A stretch of DNA of 64,000 nucleotides from positions 124,001 to 188,000 of the forward strand of contig NZ_LMPP01000004.1 in assembly GCF_001423885.1 (NCBI RefSeq). Direction: 5' to 3'. This DNA comes from Rathayibacter sp. Leaf185 (lineage in GTDB: Bacteria > Actinomycetota > Actinomycetes > Actinomycetales > Microbacteriaceae). Shown here piece after piece: positions 46,896 through 55,374 of the stretch (positions are counted from its first letter, which is position 1; each line of letters opens with the position of its first letter). The notes beneath the pieces are model-generated. The model did not search any database. It saw only the letters and a program-made list of their open reading frames with translations, and was not told where the DNA came from. Made by a program: the position numbers and the translations under genes.

Positions 46896-46911
46896 CGACC
46901 CGGGCCACACC

Positions 46912-46917
46912 TAGAGT
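46912..46917 (+). promoter_or_regulatory. -10 box TAGAGT for the acyl-CoA ligase
   Basis: TAGAGT ends seven bases before GTG 46925. The frame also opens at GTG 46916, but that codon overlaps the -10 box itself, so 46925 is the better start. Confidence 0.5.
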
Positions 46918-46924
46918 GGGGCGG

Positions 46925-48610
46925 GTGAGCACTCACCCGCCCCGCCCCTGGCTCCGCAGCTACGCACCCGGAGTCCCCACCGATCTCGAGCTCCCGACCG
47001 GCTCTCTCGTCGACATCGTCACGGAGTCGGCCGAGCGCTACCCGCACACCGTCGCCCTCGAGTTCTTCGGCCGCTCCACCAGCTACGCGCAGCTCGCCGA
47101 TGACGTCGAGCGGGCGGCGGAGGGACTGCGACGGCTCGGTGTCCGCGTCGGCGACCCGGTCGCACTGATCCTGCCGAACTGCCCGCAGCACGTCGTCGCC
47201 TTCTACGCGGTCCTGCGCCTGGGCGCCGTCGTCGTCGAGCACAATCCGCTGTACACGCCGCGCGAGCTGCGCCACCAGTTCGAGGACCACGGAGCGCGCG
47301 TCGCCATCGCCTGGGACCGGGTCGTTCCGACCGTCCAGGACCTGCCCGACGATCTCGGTGTCGAGACGATCATCGCGGTGGATCTGACGCGCGCCATGCC
47401 CGCTCCGATGCGCGCCGCGCTGCGCCTGCCGATCAAGAAGGCCCGGGAGTCGCGAGCCGCACTGACGGGGCCGGTGCGCGGCGCCGTCGAGTGGGAATCG
47501 CTGCTGCGCCGACGCCTCGATCCCGCTCATCCGCGACCGGTCGCGACCGACCTCGCGGTGATCCAGTACACCAGCGGGACCACCGGCACCCCGAAGGGGG
47601 CCGAGCTGACGCACCTCAATCTCACGGCGAACGCCGCCCAGTCGCGCGCCTGGGTCCCTCAGGTGCGACGGGGCGACTGCGTGGTCTACGCGGTCCTGCC
47701 GATGTTCCACGCCTACGGGCTGACGCTCTGCCTCACCTTCGCGATGAGCATGGGCGCACGCCTGGTGCTGTTCCCCAAGTTCGATCCCGACCTCGTCCTC
47801 AAGGTCGTGCGCAAGCATCCGGCGACGTTCCTCCCCGCCGTGCCGCCGATCGCCGAGCGTCTCGCCGCCCGCGCGCGCGAGCGGGGCGAGTCGCTGCGGG
47901 GAATAGAGATCGCGATCTCGGGGGCGATGCCGCTCGACCCGGAGCTCGTCGAGAGCTTCGAAGAGCTCACCGGCGGCACGCTCGTCGAGGGCTACGGTCT
48001 GTCCGAGACCTCGCCCGTCCTGATGGCGAACCCGGTCGGGCCGACCCGGCGCGCGGGGACCGTCGGGCTACCGCTCCCGGGCACCGACGTGCGGATCGTG
48101 GATCCGGAGGACCCCGAGGTCGACGTCGCTCCCGGCGCGCAGGGCGAGCTCGTGGTGCGCGGGCCGCAGGTGTTCCGCGGCTACCACCGGAAGCCCGAGG
48201 AGTCCGCCGCGTCGTTCACGGCCGACGGCTGGTTCCGCACCGGCGACATCGCGACGATCGACGAGGACGGCTTCGTCCGCCTGGTCGACCGCATCAAGGA
48301 GCTCATCATCACCGGCGGCTTCAACGTCTCGCCGTCCGAGGTGGAGGAAGTGCTGCGCCGCCTTCCCGCAGTACGGGATGCCGCCGTCGTCGGGTTGCCG
48401 GACCCGCACAGCGGCGAGGCGGTCGCGGCAGCGGTCGTGCTCGAGCCGGGGGCGAGCTTCGACCCGGCGGAGGCGCGCGCCGTGGTGCGCGAGGCGCTCA
48501 CGCCCTACAAGGTGCCCAAGCGGATCGTCGTGGTCGACGAGCTGCCGACCAGCATGATCGGCAAGGTCCTGCGCCGCGAGGTCAAGGCGATGCTGCTCGA
48601 CGAGAGCTGA
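46925..48610 (+). CDS. Long-chain acyl-CoA ligase (FadD-like)
   Basis: A 561-residue ANL-superfamily enzyme that activates fatty acids via acyl-adenylate. AMP-binding motif IQYTSGTTGTPKGAELTH (about 213-230), VEGYGLSETSPV, DGWFRTGDIA, and the hinge DRIKELIITGG with the C-terminal Lys in MIGKVLRREV. No signal peptide. GTG 46925 from leaderless spacing. Chain length specificity is inferred from similarity only. A strong hairpin ends the unit. Confidence 0.93.
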   Translation: MSTHPPRPWLRSYAPGVPTDLELPTGSLVDIVTESAERYPHTVALEFFGRSTSYAQLADDVERAAEGLRRLGVRVGDPVALILPNCPQHVVAFYAVLRLGAVVVEHNPLYTPRELRHQFEDHGARVAIAWDRVVPTVQDLPDDLGVETIIAVDLTRAMPAPMRAALRLPIKKARESRAALTGPVRGAVEWESLLRRRLDPAHPRPVATDLAVIQYTSGTTGTPKGAELTHLNLTANAAQSRAWVPQVRRGDCVVYAVLPMFHAYGLTLCLTFAMSMGARLVLFPKFDPDLVLKVVRKHPATFLPAVPPIAERLAARARERGESLRGIEIAISGAMPLDPELVESFEELTGGTLVEGYGLSETSPVLMANPVGPTRRAGTVGLPLPGTDVRIVDPEDPEVDVAPGAQGELVVRGPQVFRGYHRKPEESAASFTADGWFRTGDIATIDEDGFVRLVDRIKELIITGGFNVSPSEVEEVLRRLPAVRDAAVVGLPDPHSGEAVAAAVVLEPGASFDPAEARAVVREALTPYKVPKRIVVVDELPTSMIGKVLRREVKAMLLDES

Positions 48611-48620
48611 CCCGCGACGG

Positions 48621-48652
48621 GCGAGCGAGCCCTCGACCGAGGGCTCGCTCGC
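48621..48652. terminator. Shared terminator between acyl-CoA ligase and the GDFG-repeat protein gene
   Basis: GCGAGCGAGCCCTCG and its complement, nearly 15 bp with a minimal loop, in the 47-base convergent gap. Confidence 0.75.
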
Positions 48653-48657
48653 TCCCG

Positions 48658-49323
48658 TCACATGTCGAAGCCGCCGAAGTCGCCGCCGCCGAAGTCGCCA
48701 CCACCGAAGTCGCCACCACCGAAGTCGCCACCGGAGTCTCCGCCCCAGTCGCCACCGCCCGCGTCCGCTCCGGAGTCCCCGCCATCGGCTCCGGCGTCTC
48801 CGCCGTCTCCGCCCTCGCCCGCGGCCATGTCGCCTCCGGCGTCCGGGAGGAACGCGTCGGCGAGAGCGGAACCGATCACGAAGCCGGCGATCGTTCCGAG
48901 CATCGAGGAGGCGAGCACGCCTCCGAAGCCCATTCCGCCGGCGCCACCGGAGAAGCGGCGCTCCATGAAGCCGGGCTGGCGCAGCTCGCTCCGGGTCGCG
49001 GACTGCGCGAGCGCCTGCGGATCGTCACTGCGCGGGGCATCGCCGACGGGCGCGCCCTCACGCAGCTCGCGGAACACCTGCTGCCGCTGCTCGGGAGTGA
49101 GCTGCTCGAACGCCTCGCGGTGCACTTGCTCGATCGCCTCGGGCGGCGCGGTCTTGAGCAGGTATCGGTAGCGCTCGATCGCGATCTCGTCCTCGCTCCG
49201 AGCGGAACGGCCCGGCGGCGTGCCGTACGCAGGTCGAGGCTCGGTCGACGAGCCGTAGCCGGAGGCGCGGCGCGCGTCCTCGGGACGCTCCTCGCGCCCC
49301 AGCAGTCGGTCCAGGAATCCCAT
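48658..49323 (-). CDS. Protein with Gly/Asp/Phe repeats at the C-terminus, function unknown
   Basis: A 221-residue protein. The N-terminus (MGFLDRLLGREERP) is amphipathic; a central domain (EDEIAIERYRYLLKTAPPEAIEQVHREAFEQLTPEQR, given here only by position about 40-75) is helical. A short hydrophobic segment (GTIAGFVIGSALADAFL, about 140-156) may be membrane-bound. The last ~60 residues are a low-complexity Gly/Asp tail ending with repeats of GGDF. GGAGGAGATC precedes ATG 49323. The DNA repeat is coding and not a CRISPR. Confidence 0.75.
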   Translation of the reverse strand: MGFLDRLLGREERPEDARRASGYGSSTEPRPAYGTPPGRSARSEDEIAIERYRYLLKTAPPEAIEQVHREAFEQLTPEQRQQVFRELREGAPVGDAPRSDDPQALAQSATRSELRQPGFMERRFSGGAGGMGFGGVLASSMLGTIAGFVIGSALADAFLPDAGGDMAAGEGGDGGDAGADGGDSGADAGGGDWGGDSGGDFGGGDFGGGDFGGGDFGGFDM

Positions 49324-49430
49324 GATCTCCTCCTCGGCGACGACCACGAGTCGACGCACCGCTTCACGCTATGCCTCCCTCCACCGCCGCCGCTGAAGGT
49401 TCTCTCAGAGCGACTGGAGAAGACGCCGCG

Positions 49431-50447
49431 TCAGGCCGATTCGCGGAGGATCAGCTGGTGCCGCACCGTGCGCACGACCTCCGGGCCCGACCTCGGCAGC
49501 TCTCCCGCGATCATCTCGATCGCCAGACCGAGCGCGTGCCCGGCCAGCTCGTCGAGGTCGACCGCGAGGGTGGTGAGGGTCGGTGCGAGCAGTCTCCCCA
49601 GCGCCAGACCGTCGATCCCGACGACGCGGACCTCACCCGGCACGTCCACGCCCGCGCGGCGGCACGCCGACAGCACGCCGATCGCGCAGAGGTCGTTGAA
49701 GGCGACGATCGCATCGACGGAGCGGGGCCGCGCGACGATCCGCTCGGTCGCCTCCGCCGCCGCTTCGGCCGTCGCCGCGGGTGCCCGCACCACCGTCGCC
49801 TCGAGCCCGTGCTCAGCGAAGGACTGCACCAGCCGGCCCGCGCGCGCGCTCGGGTCCGTCCCCGCGGCGACGTCGAGCACCACCGGCCGCCGCACTCCGG
49901 CGCCCACGAGATGCTCGGTCAGCGCGTCGATCGCCTCGGAGGGGTCGAGCAGCACGGCCGCGCGCTCCGGCGCGGCAGGCGGGTCGAGCTCGACCACCGG
50001 GACGGAGCCGAGGTGCCCGATCCACTCGGACGCGCGGCCGCCGAAGGTGCCGATGACGGCGTCCGACTGCGCACCGAGCGCCTGCACCATCCGATCGGAG
50101 TCCCCCGGCGAGCTCACGTCGGCCAGAGACACGTTCCACCCCCGCGCCGCCGCCAGGCGGACGACCGCCGAGGCGAGCTCGGGCGACCAGGGGTTCCGCA
50201 GATCGTCGATGACGAGACCGAGCTGACGGTCGCCGCCGGTCACGAGGCCGCGGCCGAAGCGCGACGGCCGGTAGCGCAGCTCCTCCGCGGCGTCGAGGAC
50301 GCGCTGCTTGGTGGCTCCGCTGATGCCCGGCATGCCGTTCATCGCGCGGGTCACGGTCTGCCTCGAGACCCCGGCGGCCGCGGCGACGTCGTGGATCGTC
50401 GCCCGGCCGGCCCCCTCGGATCCGCTCAGTCGCGGAGATCGAGCCAC
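49431..50447 (-). CDS. LacI-family transcriptional regulator
   Basis: A 338-residue sugar-responsive repressor. The HTH ATIHDVAAAAGVSRQTVTRA (residues 17-36) is followed by a hinge (EELRYRPSRFGRGLV) and a periplasmic-binding-protein-like sensor domain. GTG 50447 starts inside the last codons of the fused oxidoreductase gene (22-base overlap), with GGAGCAGG upstream; the two are one transcription unit. The twin palindromes upstream of that gene are the obvious operators. The sugar ligand is unknown. Confidence 0.9.
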   Translation of the reverse strand: MARSPRLSGSEGAGRATIHDVAAAAGVSRQTVTRAMNGMPGISGATKQRVLDAAEELRYRPSRFGRGLVTGGDRQLGLVIDDLRNPWSPELASAVVRLAAARGWNVSLADVSSPGDSDRMVQALGAQSDAVIGTFGGRASEWIGHLGSVPVVELDPPAAPERAAVLLDPSEAIDALTEHLVGAGVRRPVVLDVAAGTDPSARAGRLVQSFAEHGLEATVVRAPAATAEAAAEATERIVARPRSVDAIVAFNDLCAIGVLSACRRAGVDVPGEVRVVGIDGLALGRLLAPTLTTLAVDLDELAGHALGLAIEMIAGELPRSGPEVVRTVRHQLILRESA

Positions 50448-52438
50448 GCCACCTGCTCCGGAGTGAGCTCGATCGACAGGCCCCGCATCGACGAGCGCAC
50501 CTCGGTCAGAGTGCGCGGACCGAAGAGCGGGAACGTCGGGAACGGCTGCGCGAGCACATAGGCGAGCGCGATCGCCGTCGCGCCGACTCCGTGCTCGGCT
50601 GCGAGCTGCTCGGCTCGGCGGAGACGCTCGAAGTTCTCGGGGCCGTAGTAGCACCGCACCAGCTCGGCGTCGCTCGTGTCGTCGGGCCGGGCCCGCCCGG
50701 TGAAGAAGCCGCGCGCCTGCGACGACCACGGGAGCAGGGGGACCTGGCGCTCGACCAGCCACGCCTTCGACTCCGGGTCGGTCACGTGCACGCAGCCCGC
50801 CCACGGCACGTCGTACGCCTCGGCGAGGCCGAAGTGGTCGCTCAGGGCCTGGAAGCCGGTGCGGCCGTTCGCCCGTGCGTACGCCTGCGCCTCGTCGAAG
50901 CGCTGCGGCGTCCAATTGGAGACGCCGTAGGAGCGGATCCGACCCGCCCGCTGGTGCTCGTCCATCACGTCGACGAACTCGCCGACGGGGACCTCCGGGT
51001 TGTCGCGGTGCATCAGGTAGATGTCGGCGTAGTCGGTGCCCTGGCGCTCGAGGCTCTCGAGCAGCTGGCGGGTGATCGACTCCGGGTCGCAGTGAGGCGT
51101 GTGCGCGCCCTTGGTGATGACGACGACGTCCTCGCGGATCCCGCGATTGCGGATCCACTGCCCGAGGCGCCCCTCGAGCACACCGCCGCCGTAGATGTAC
51201 CCGGTGTCGAACGCGTTGCCGCCCTGCTCGACGAAGAGATCGAAGATCGCCGACGCGTGCGCGAGGTCGGGCTGGTTGTCGACTCCCATCACGAGGCGCG
51301 ACATGCGCTTGCCGACGCCCGGGATCTCGCCGTAGAGCATCGGAGCGTCAGCGGCCGTGAGGAGCGGCCGGCCGGAGACCGTGGGGATGTCGGCGTCCTC
51401 GGCCTCGAAGGGGAAGCGCAGGCCGATAGCAGCGCGCCAGCGGTCGAGGGTGCGGGCCGTGGCGAGGGTCTCGTCGAGCGTCATCAGCGGAGCCTCGCCG
51501 GCTCCGGCCGCGAGGGCGTCGGTCGTCGCGTCGGCCTCGAGCGCGTAGGGGCTGACTCCCTCGAAGGAGACGGAGCGGGGCTCCTCGCCGACCACGTGGA
51601 TCTCGATACCGGAGGCGGCCCCGAACCAGGGGTCGCCGACCTGGAGCCGGCCCCGTGTGCCGTGGACGGTGATCGCGTTGACGTCCTCGAGCGCGACACC
51701 CGTGCGCAGTGTCGCGGTGATGCCGTCGCGGTAGGTCGCGCGGGCGACGCTCCACTCGTCGACCCCGGTGGGGCCGATGCTGCCCTGGGCGTCGAACTCG
51801 ACGGGCTCGGCAACCGTGATCCCCGTCGCCGCCTGCACGACAGCCGCCGCAGCGGTGACGGTGTAGCCGCCGACGTCGAGGATGCCGCCGCCCGCCGTCC
51901 GCACGTCGTAGAGACGGCCCGTGCGCGATCCGGTGCGGAACGAGAACGACGCGTCGATGTGCACGACGTCCCCGATCACGCCCTCGCGCACGAGGTCGAG
52001 GAGAGCCGCGGTCTGGGGGTGGAAGCGGTACATGTACGCCTCGACCAGCGGGAGACCGGCCTGCCGTGCGGCGTCGACCAGAGCCATCGCCGTGCCGTGG
52101 TTCACGGCGAGCGGCTTCTCGCAGAGCACGGCCTTGCCCGCCTCGAGAGCCTGCAGGACGAGTGCGGCGTGTCCGGTGTGCACCGTCGCGATGTAGACAG
52201 CGCTGACTCGCGGGTCGGCGAGAGCCGTCGCGTAGTCGCCGCTCGTGACCTCGGTGAAGCCGAGCTCGGCGGCCTCCGAGGCGAAGGCCGCGGAGCGCTC
52301 GGGATCGGAGCTGCCGACGGCGACGAGCCGGGCGCCGCGCTCGCTCGCCGGCAGCTGCGACAGGAACCGGCGCGCGATGCTGCCCGGGCCGAGGACGGCC
52401 CAGCCTGTGCCGGTCGTGGTGGGGGTGGTGTCGGTCAT
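50426..52438 (-). CDS. Fused Gfo/Idh/MocA oxidoreductase and aldo/keto reductase
   Basis: A 670-residue protein carrying two NAD(P)-dependent enzymes. The N-terminal part (about 1-345) has the Rossmann site WAVLGPGSIARRF and the EKPLAVN lysine motif of sugar dehydrogenases. After a linker, about 376-670 is an aldo/keto reductase: FDTGYIYGG (Asp, Tyr), VVITKGAH (Lys) and YLMHRDN (His). The reading frame passes without interruption and codon use is even, so this is a genuine fusion rather than a frameshift. ATG 52438 has GAGAGG upstream. Probably sequential oxidation and reduction of a sugar or sugar acid; inferred. Confidence 0.9.
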   Translation of the reverse strand: MTDTTPTTTGTGWAVLGPGSIARRFLSQLPASERGARLVAVGSSDPERSAAFASEAAELGFTEVTSGDYATALADPRVSAVYIATVHTGHAALVLQALEAGKAVLCEKPLAVNHGTAMALVDAARQAGLPLVEAYMYRFHPQTAALLDLVREGVIGDVVHIDASFSFRTGSRTGRLYDVRTAGGGILDVGGYTVTAAAAVVQAATGITVAEPVEFDAQGSIGPTGVDEWSVARATYRDGITATLRTGVALEDVNAITVHGTRGRLQVGDPWFGAASGIEIHVVGEEPRSVSFEGVSPYALEADATTDALAAGAGEAPLMTLDETLATARTLDRWRAAIGLRFPFEAEDADIPTVSGRPLLTAADAPMLYGEIPGVGKRMSRLVMGVDNQPDLAHASAIFDLFVEQGGNAFDTGYIYGGGVLEGRLGQWIRNRGIREDVVVITKGAHTPHCDPESITRQLLESLERQGTDYADIYLMHRDNPEVPVGEFVDVMDEHQRAGRIRSYGVSNWTPQRFDEAQAYARANGRTGFQALSDHFGLAEAYDVPWAGCVHVTDPESKAWLVERQVPLLPWSSQARGFFTGRARPDDTSDAELVRCYYGPENFERLRRAEQLAAEHGVGATAIALAYVLAQPFPTFPLFGPRTLTEVRSSMRGLSIELTPEQVAWLDLRD

Positions 52439-52463
52439 GTCGGCCTCTCGCATCATCCTTGAC

Positions 52464-52475
52464 GTGAACGTTCAC
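52464..52475. promoter_or_regulatory. LacI-type operator O1
   Basis: The perfect 12-bp palindrome GTGAACGTTCAC with the central CG typical of LacI-family sites. It lies just downstream of the -10 box, overlapping the predicted start of transcription. Confidence 0.8.
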
Positions 52476-52480
52476 GCAGG

Positions 52481-52510
52481 ACACTACGAGAGATGTGTCA
52501 CAGGGGTCAA
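52481..52510 (-). promoter_or_regulatory. Promoter of the LacI-regulated cassette
   Basis: TTGACC (52510-52505), an 18-base spacer and TAGTGT (52486-52481): a sigma-70-like promoter, placed between the two identical operators. Confidence 0.7.
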
Positions 52511-52530
52511 GATCCTGGGCGGCGGTTCGC

Positions 52531-52542
52531 GTGAACGTTCAC
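52531..52542. promoter_or_regulatory. LacI-type operator O2
   Basis: A second, identical GTGAACGTTCAC, centred 67 bp upstream of O1. Flanks differ slightly (CGC before, TCC after), so the conserved core is the 12-bp palindrome. Location on the other side of the promoter suggests looping. Confidence 0.75.
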
Positions 52543-52560
52543 TCCGGAGCGCGCAGAAAA

Positions 52561-52598
52561 GCCTCCCTCACCGGTCGCGCGACGGCGATGAGGGAGGC
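52561..52598 (-). terminator. Terminator of the PspC gene
   Basis: GCCTCCCTCA pairs with TGAGGGAGGC, and TTTT follows at once on the minus strand. It ends the PspC transcript seven bases after its stop. Confidence 0.85.
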
Positions 52599-52604
52599 TC
52601 TGCG

Positions 52605-52787
52605 TCACTTCTGCTTGGGGATCAGGATCCACATCACGATGTACGCGATGATCTGCGGCCCGGGGAGCAGGCACGACAGCACGAAGAGCAGCCGGACCAG
52701 GAAGGGGCTCCAGCCGAAGCGGTGGGCGAGGCCGGCGCAGACGCCGGCGATGATCTTGCCCTGACGAGGGCGGACGAGAGTAGCCAT
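52605..52787 (-). CDS. PspC-domain protein (short form)
   Basis: A 60-residue membrane protein consisting of the PspC domain only: KIIAGVCAGLAHRFGW near residue 11 and a hydrophobic helix (LVRLLFVLSCLLPGPQIIAYIVMWILIP). In Bacillus and E. coli PspC acts in membrane stress response; the short form occurs widely in actinobacteria, function unclear. CAGAGT six bases before ATG 52787 is a weak leaderless -10. Confidence 0.85.
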   Translation of the reverse strand: MATLVRPRQGKIIAGVCAGLAHRFGWSPFLVRLLFVLSCLLPGPQIIAYIVMWILIPKQK

Positions 52788-52845
52788 GTGTCCACTCTGG
52801 CGGAGTCCGGCCGATCGCGGCATCCGGGGAACCCCCTAAGGAGGG

Positions 52846-53835
52846 CTAGGGGGTTCCGGCGATGCAGCGGCCGAAGCCGGCGGCCCGCTCGGCGTCGTCC
52901 GCAGGCCAGACCACGGTGAAGCGCTCGAACACCACGTCATCGATGCCGCTCGGTGACTCCCGCGCGAAGTAGCGGCGATGGCCGGTGATCCACGACTCCC
53001 GCGAGCGGTCGCCCTCGCCCTCCGCCCGGGCGAAGTCGTCGTCGACGGAGTCGAGCGGGCCGGTGCGCACCTCGACCGTGCGGAGGACGACGCGGGCGAC
53101 TCCCGCTCCGTCGCAGACGATCCAGTGGTCGCCTTCCCGCGGGGCGGGTTCGGACCCGACGAGCGAGGCGGTCGCGGTCTTCACCCCGCGGCGGACGAGA
53201 GCCAGCAGCTCGTCGGCCATCTCGACGGAGTCGCCGAAGGACTCGATCGGAGGCAGGGCCTGCGAGGCACCGCGGTACTCCGCCCACAGCCGCTCGGCGC
53301 TCGCGGTGTCGGGGTCGGGGAGCGGCGTCCGGTCGGGTTCGTCCGGCAGGAGCGGCACCAGGTTGGCGCCGGCGATCGCGGCCGGATCCTCCGGGTGGTT
53401 GTCGGGAGTGTCGATGTCGTCGAGCGACCAGCGCAGTCGCAGCCACTGACGCGCATAGGCGTCGAGCTCCTCCTCGAGACGGGAGGCCTGCAGCGTCGGG
53501 ACGACCCACCACGAGGCGACCGTCGAGCCGCCCTCGACCGGCCGGACGCTGAGGGCCCCGAACGCCTCCATCCAGCGGCTGTCGACGAGGAGGTAGGCGA
53601 AGGCGGATCCCGACCGTGCCGCCTCCTCGAGGAGCACGAGTGCATCGACGTCGTCTCCGAGTGACGCGGTCGGGAGTGCGCTCGGATGCCCCTCCGGGAG
53701 CAGCGCGGCGAGCCATGGTCGCTGCTCCTCGATGACGGGGTGCAGCAGCTCGGCATCGCTCGAGACCAGCGGGCGGAGGAACGCCCCACCCGGGAGATCG
53801 AGCCGCGCGGGGACGGAGTCGGGTGGTGTGCTCAC
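52846..53835 (-). CDS. GNAT-like domain fused to ASCH domain
   Basis: A 329-residue protein. The C-terminal part (about 178-329) has the ASCH/YqfB pattern: SFGDSVEMADELLALVRRG, VKTATASL, GDHWIVCDGAG and a final VVFERFTVVWP. The N-terminal part (about 10-160) resembles a GNAT acyltransferase in secondary structure (FLRPLVSSDAELLHPVI, then WWVVPTLQAS), but the acetyl-CoA loop is degenerate, so transferase activity is doubtful. ASCH domains bind RNA or modified bases; some (YqfB) hydrolyse N4-acetylcytidine. GTG 53835 is 24 bases after gatB on the same strand. Confidence 0.78.
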   Translation of the reverse strand: MSTPPDSVPARLDLPGGAFLRPLVSSDAELLHPVIEEQRPWLAALLPEGHPSALPTASLGDDVDALVLLEEAARSGSAFAYLLVDSRWMEAFGALSVRPVEGGSTVASWWVVPTLQASRLEEELDAYARQWLRLRWSLDDIDTPDNHPEDPAAIAGANLVPLLPDEPDRTPLPDPDTASAERLWAEYRGASQALPPIESFGDSVEMADELLALVRRGVKTATASLVGSEPAPREGDHWIVCDGAGVARVVLRTVEVRTGPLDSVDDDFARAEGEGDRSRESWITGHRRYFARESPSGIDDVVFERFTVVWPADDAERAAGFGRCIAGTP

Positions 53836-53859
53836 GTCGATCCGTCCCTGCGCTCCGGC

Positions 53860-55374
53860 TCAGCCGGCGGCGCGCTCCAGCACCAGCTCGCGCACGCGCG
53901 CCGCGTCGGCCTGGCCCTTCATCGCCTTCATGACCGCACCGATGACGGCACCGGCGGCCTGCACCTTGCCGTCGCGGATCTTGGCGAGGACGTCGGGCTG
54001 CGACGCGAGAGCGGCGTCGATCGCCTCGATGAGCGCACCGTCGTCCGAGACCACGGCGAGCCCACGGGCGTCGACGACCTGCTGGGGAGTGCCCTCGCCG
54101 GCGATGACGCCCTGGAGGACCTCACGCGCGAGGCGGTCGGTGAGCACGCCCTTCTCGATCAGACCGGCCAGCTCGGCGACCTGCTCCGGTGCGACGAGCG
54201 CCGCGGCATCCTGCCCGGCCGCGTTCGCGAGGCGCGCGATCTCGCCGGTCCACCACTTGCGGGCGGCCTGCGGAGTCGCGCCCGCGGCGACGGTCGCGGT
54301 GATCTCGGCCAGCAGGCCGCTGTTCGCGACGTCCTGGAACTCGAGATCGGTGAAGCCCCAGTCGGCCTTGAGACGGCGACGGCGCACGGCCGGCTTCTCG
54401 GGCAGGGCGGCGCGCAACTCCTCGATCAGCTCGGGGCTCGGCACGACAGGCAGCAGGTCGGGCTCGGGGAAGTAGCGGTAGTCGTCGGCGTCGCTCTTCG
54501 GGCGGCCCGCGGAGGTGCGGCCGGTGTCCTCGTGCCAGTGCCGCGTCTCCTGCGTGATGGTGCCACCCGCGGCGAGGATCGCGCCCTGGCGCTGGATCTC
54601 GTAGCGCACCGCGCGCTCGACCGAGCGGAGGGAGTTGACGTTCTTGGTCTCGGTGCGGGTTCCGAGCTTCTCCTGGCCGATCGGCCGGAGCGAGACGTTC
54701 GCGTCGCAGCGGAGGTTGCCGCGCTCCATCTTCGCGTCCGAGATGCCGAGGGCGAGGACGATGTCGCGGATGGTGGCCACATAGGCCTTCGCGAACTCGG
54801 GAGCGCTCTTGCCGGCCCCGTAGATCGGCTTCGTGACGATCTCGACGAGCGGGACACCGGCGCGGTTGTAGTCGACCAGCGAGTACTCGGCGCCCTGGAT
54901 GCGGCCGGTGGCACCGCCGACGTGAGTCAGCTTGCCGGCGTCCTCCTCCATGTGCGCGCGCTCGATCGGGATCTCGACGAGCGTGCCGTCGGCGAGCTCG
55001 ACCTCGACCGAGCCCTCGAAGGCGATCGGCTCGTCGAACTGCGAGATCTGGTAGTTCTTCGCGAGGTCGGGGTAGAAGTAGTTCTTCCGCGCGAAGCGGC
55101 TCGACGGCGCGATCGAGCAGCCCAGGGCGAGGCCGAGGCTGATCGAGTAGCGGACGGCCTGCTCGTTGACGACGGGCAGCGAGCCGGGGAGGCCGAGGTC
55201 GACGGGCGTGACGTTCGTGTTGGGCTCGGAGCCGAACTCGTTCGGCGCGTCCGAGAACATCTTGGTCCTGGTGTTGAGCTCGACGTGGACCTCGAAGCCG
55301 AGGACGGGCTCGAAGGTCTCGAAGACCTGGTCGTAGTCCATCAGCTCGGGGACGGACGTGTGCGCGGAGGCCAT
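53860..55374 (-). CDS. gatB: Asp/Glu-tRNA(Asn/Gln) amidotransferase subunit B
   Basis: A 504-residue kinase-like subunit of GatCAB that phosphorylates and amidates misacylated Glu-tRNA-Gln or Asp-tRNA-Asn. [13 protein letters not shown] and the signature [19 protein letters not shown] are present, then the cradle and a C-terminal helical YqeY-like tail ([15 protein letters not shown] region). ATG 55374 shares one base with the gatA stop. The reading frame also runs on upstream through gatA antiphase, which is not a gene. Confidence 0.95.
   Translation of the reverse strand: MASAHTSVPELMDYDQVFETFEPVLGFEVHVELNTRTKMFSDAPNEFGSEPNTNVTPVDLGLPGSLPVVNEQAVRYSISLGLALGCSIAPSSRFARKNYFYPDLAKNYQISQFDEPIAFEGSVEVELADGTLVEIPIERAHMEEDAGKLTHVGGATGRIQGAEYSLVDYNRAGVPLVEIVTKPIYGAGKSAPEFAKAYVATIRDIVLALGISDAKMERGNLRCDANVSLRPIGQEKLGTRTETKNVNSLRSVERAVRYEIQRQGAILAAGGTITQETRHWHEDTGRTSAGRPKSDADDYRYFPEPDLLPVVPSPELIEELRAALPEKPAVRRRRLKADWGFTDLEFQDVANSGLLAEITATVAAGATPQAARKWWTGEIARLANAAGQDAAALVAPEQVAELAGLIEKGVLTDRLAREVLQGVIAGEGTPQQVVDARGLAVVSDDGALIEAIDAALASQPDVLAKIRDGKVQAAGAVIGAVMKAMKGQADAARVRELVLERAAG

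Noticed and set aside
46916-46924. GTG 46916 as start of the acyl-CoA ligase
   Set aside because: It overlaps the -10 box TAGAGT. GTG 46925 has leaderless spacing and the family's N-terminus.
48660-48740. Short, regular DNA repeat resembling a CRISPR or satellite
   Set aside because: The units are 12-15 bases with no spacers, and encode the GGDF protein repeat in frame.
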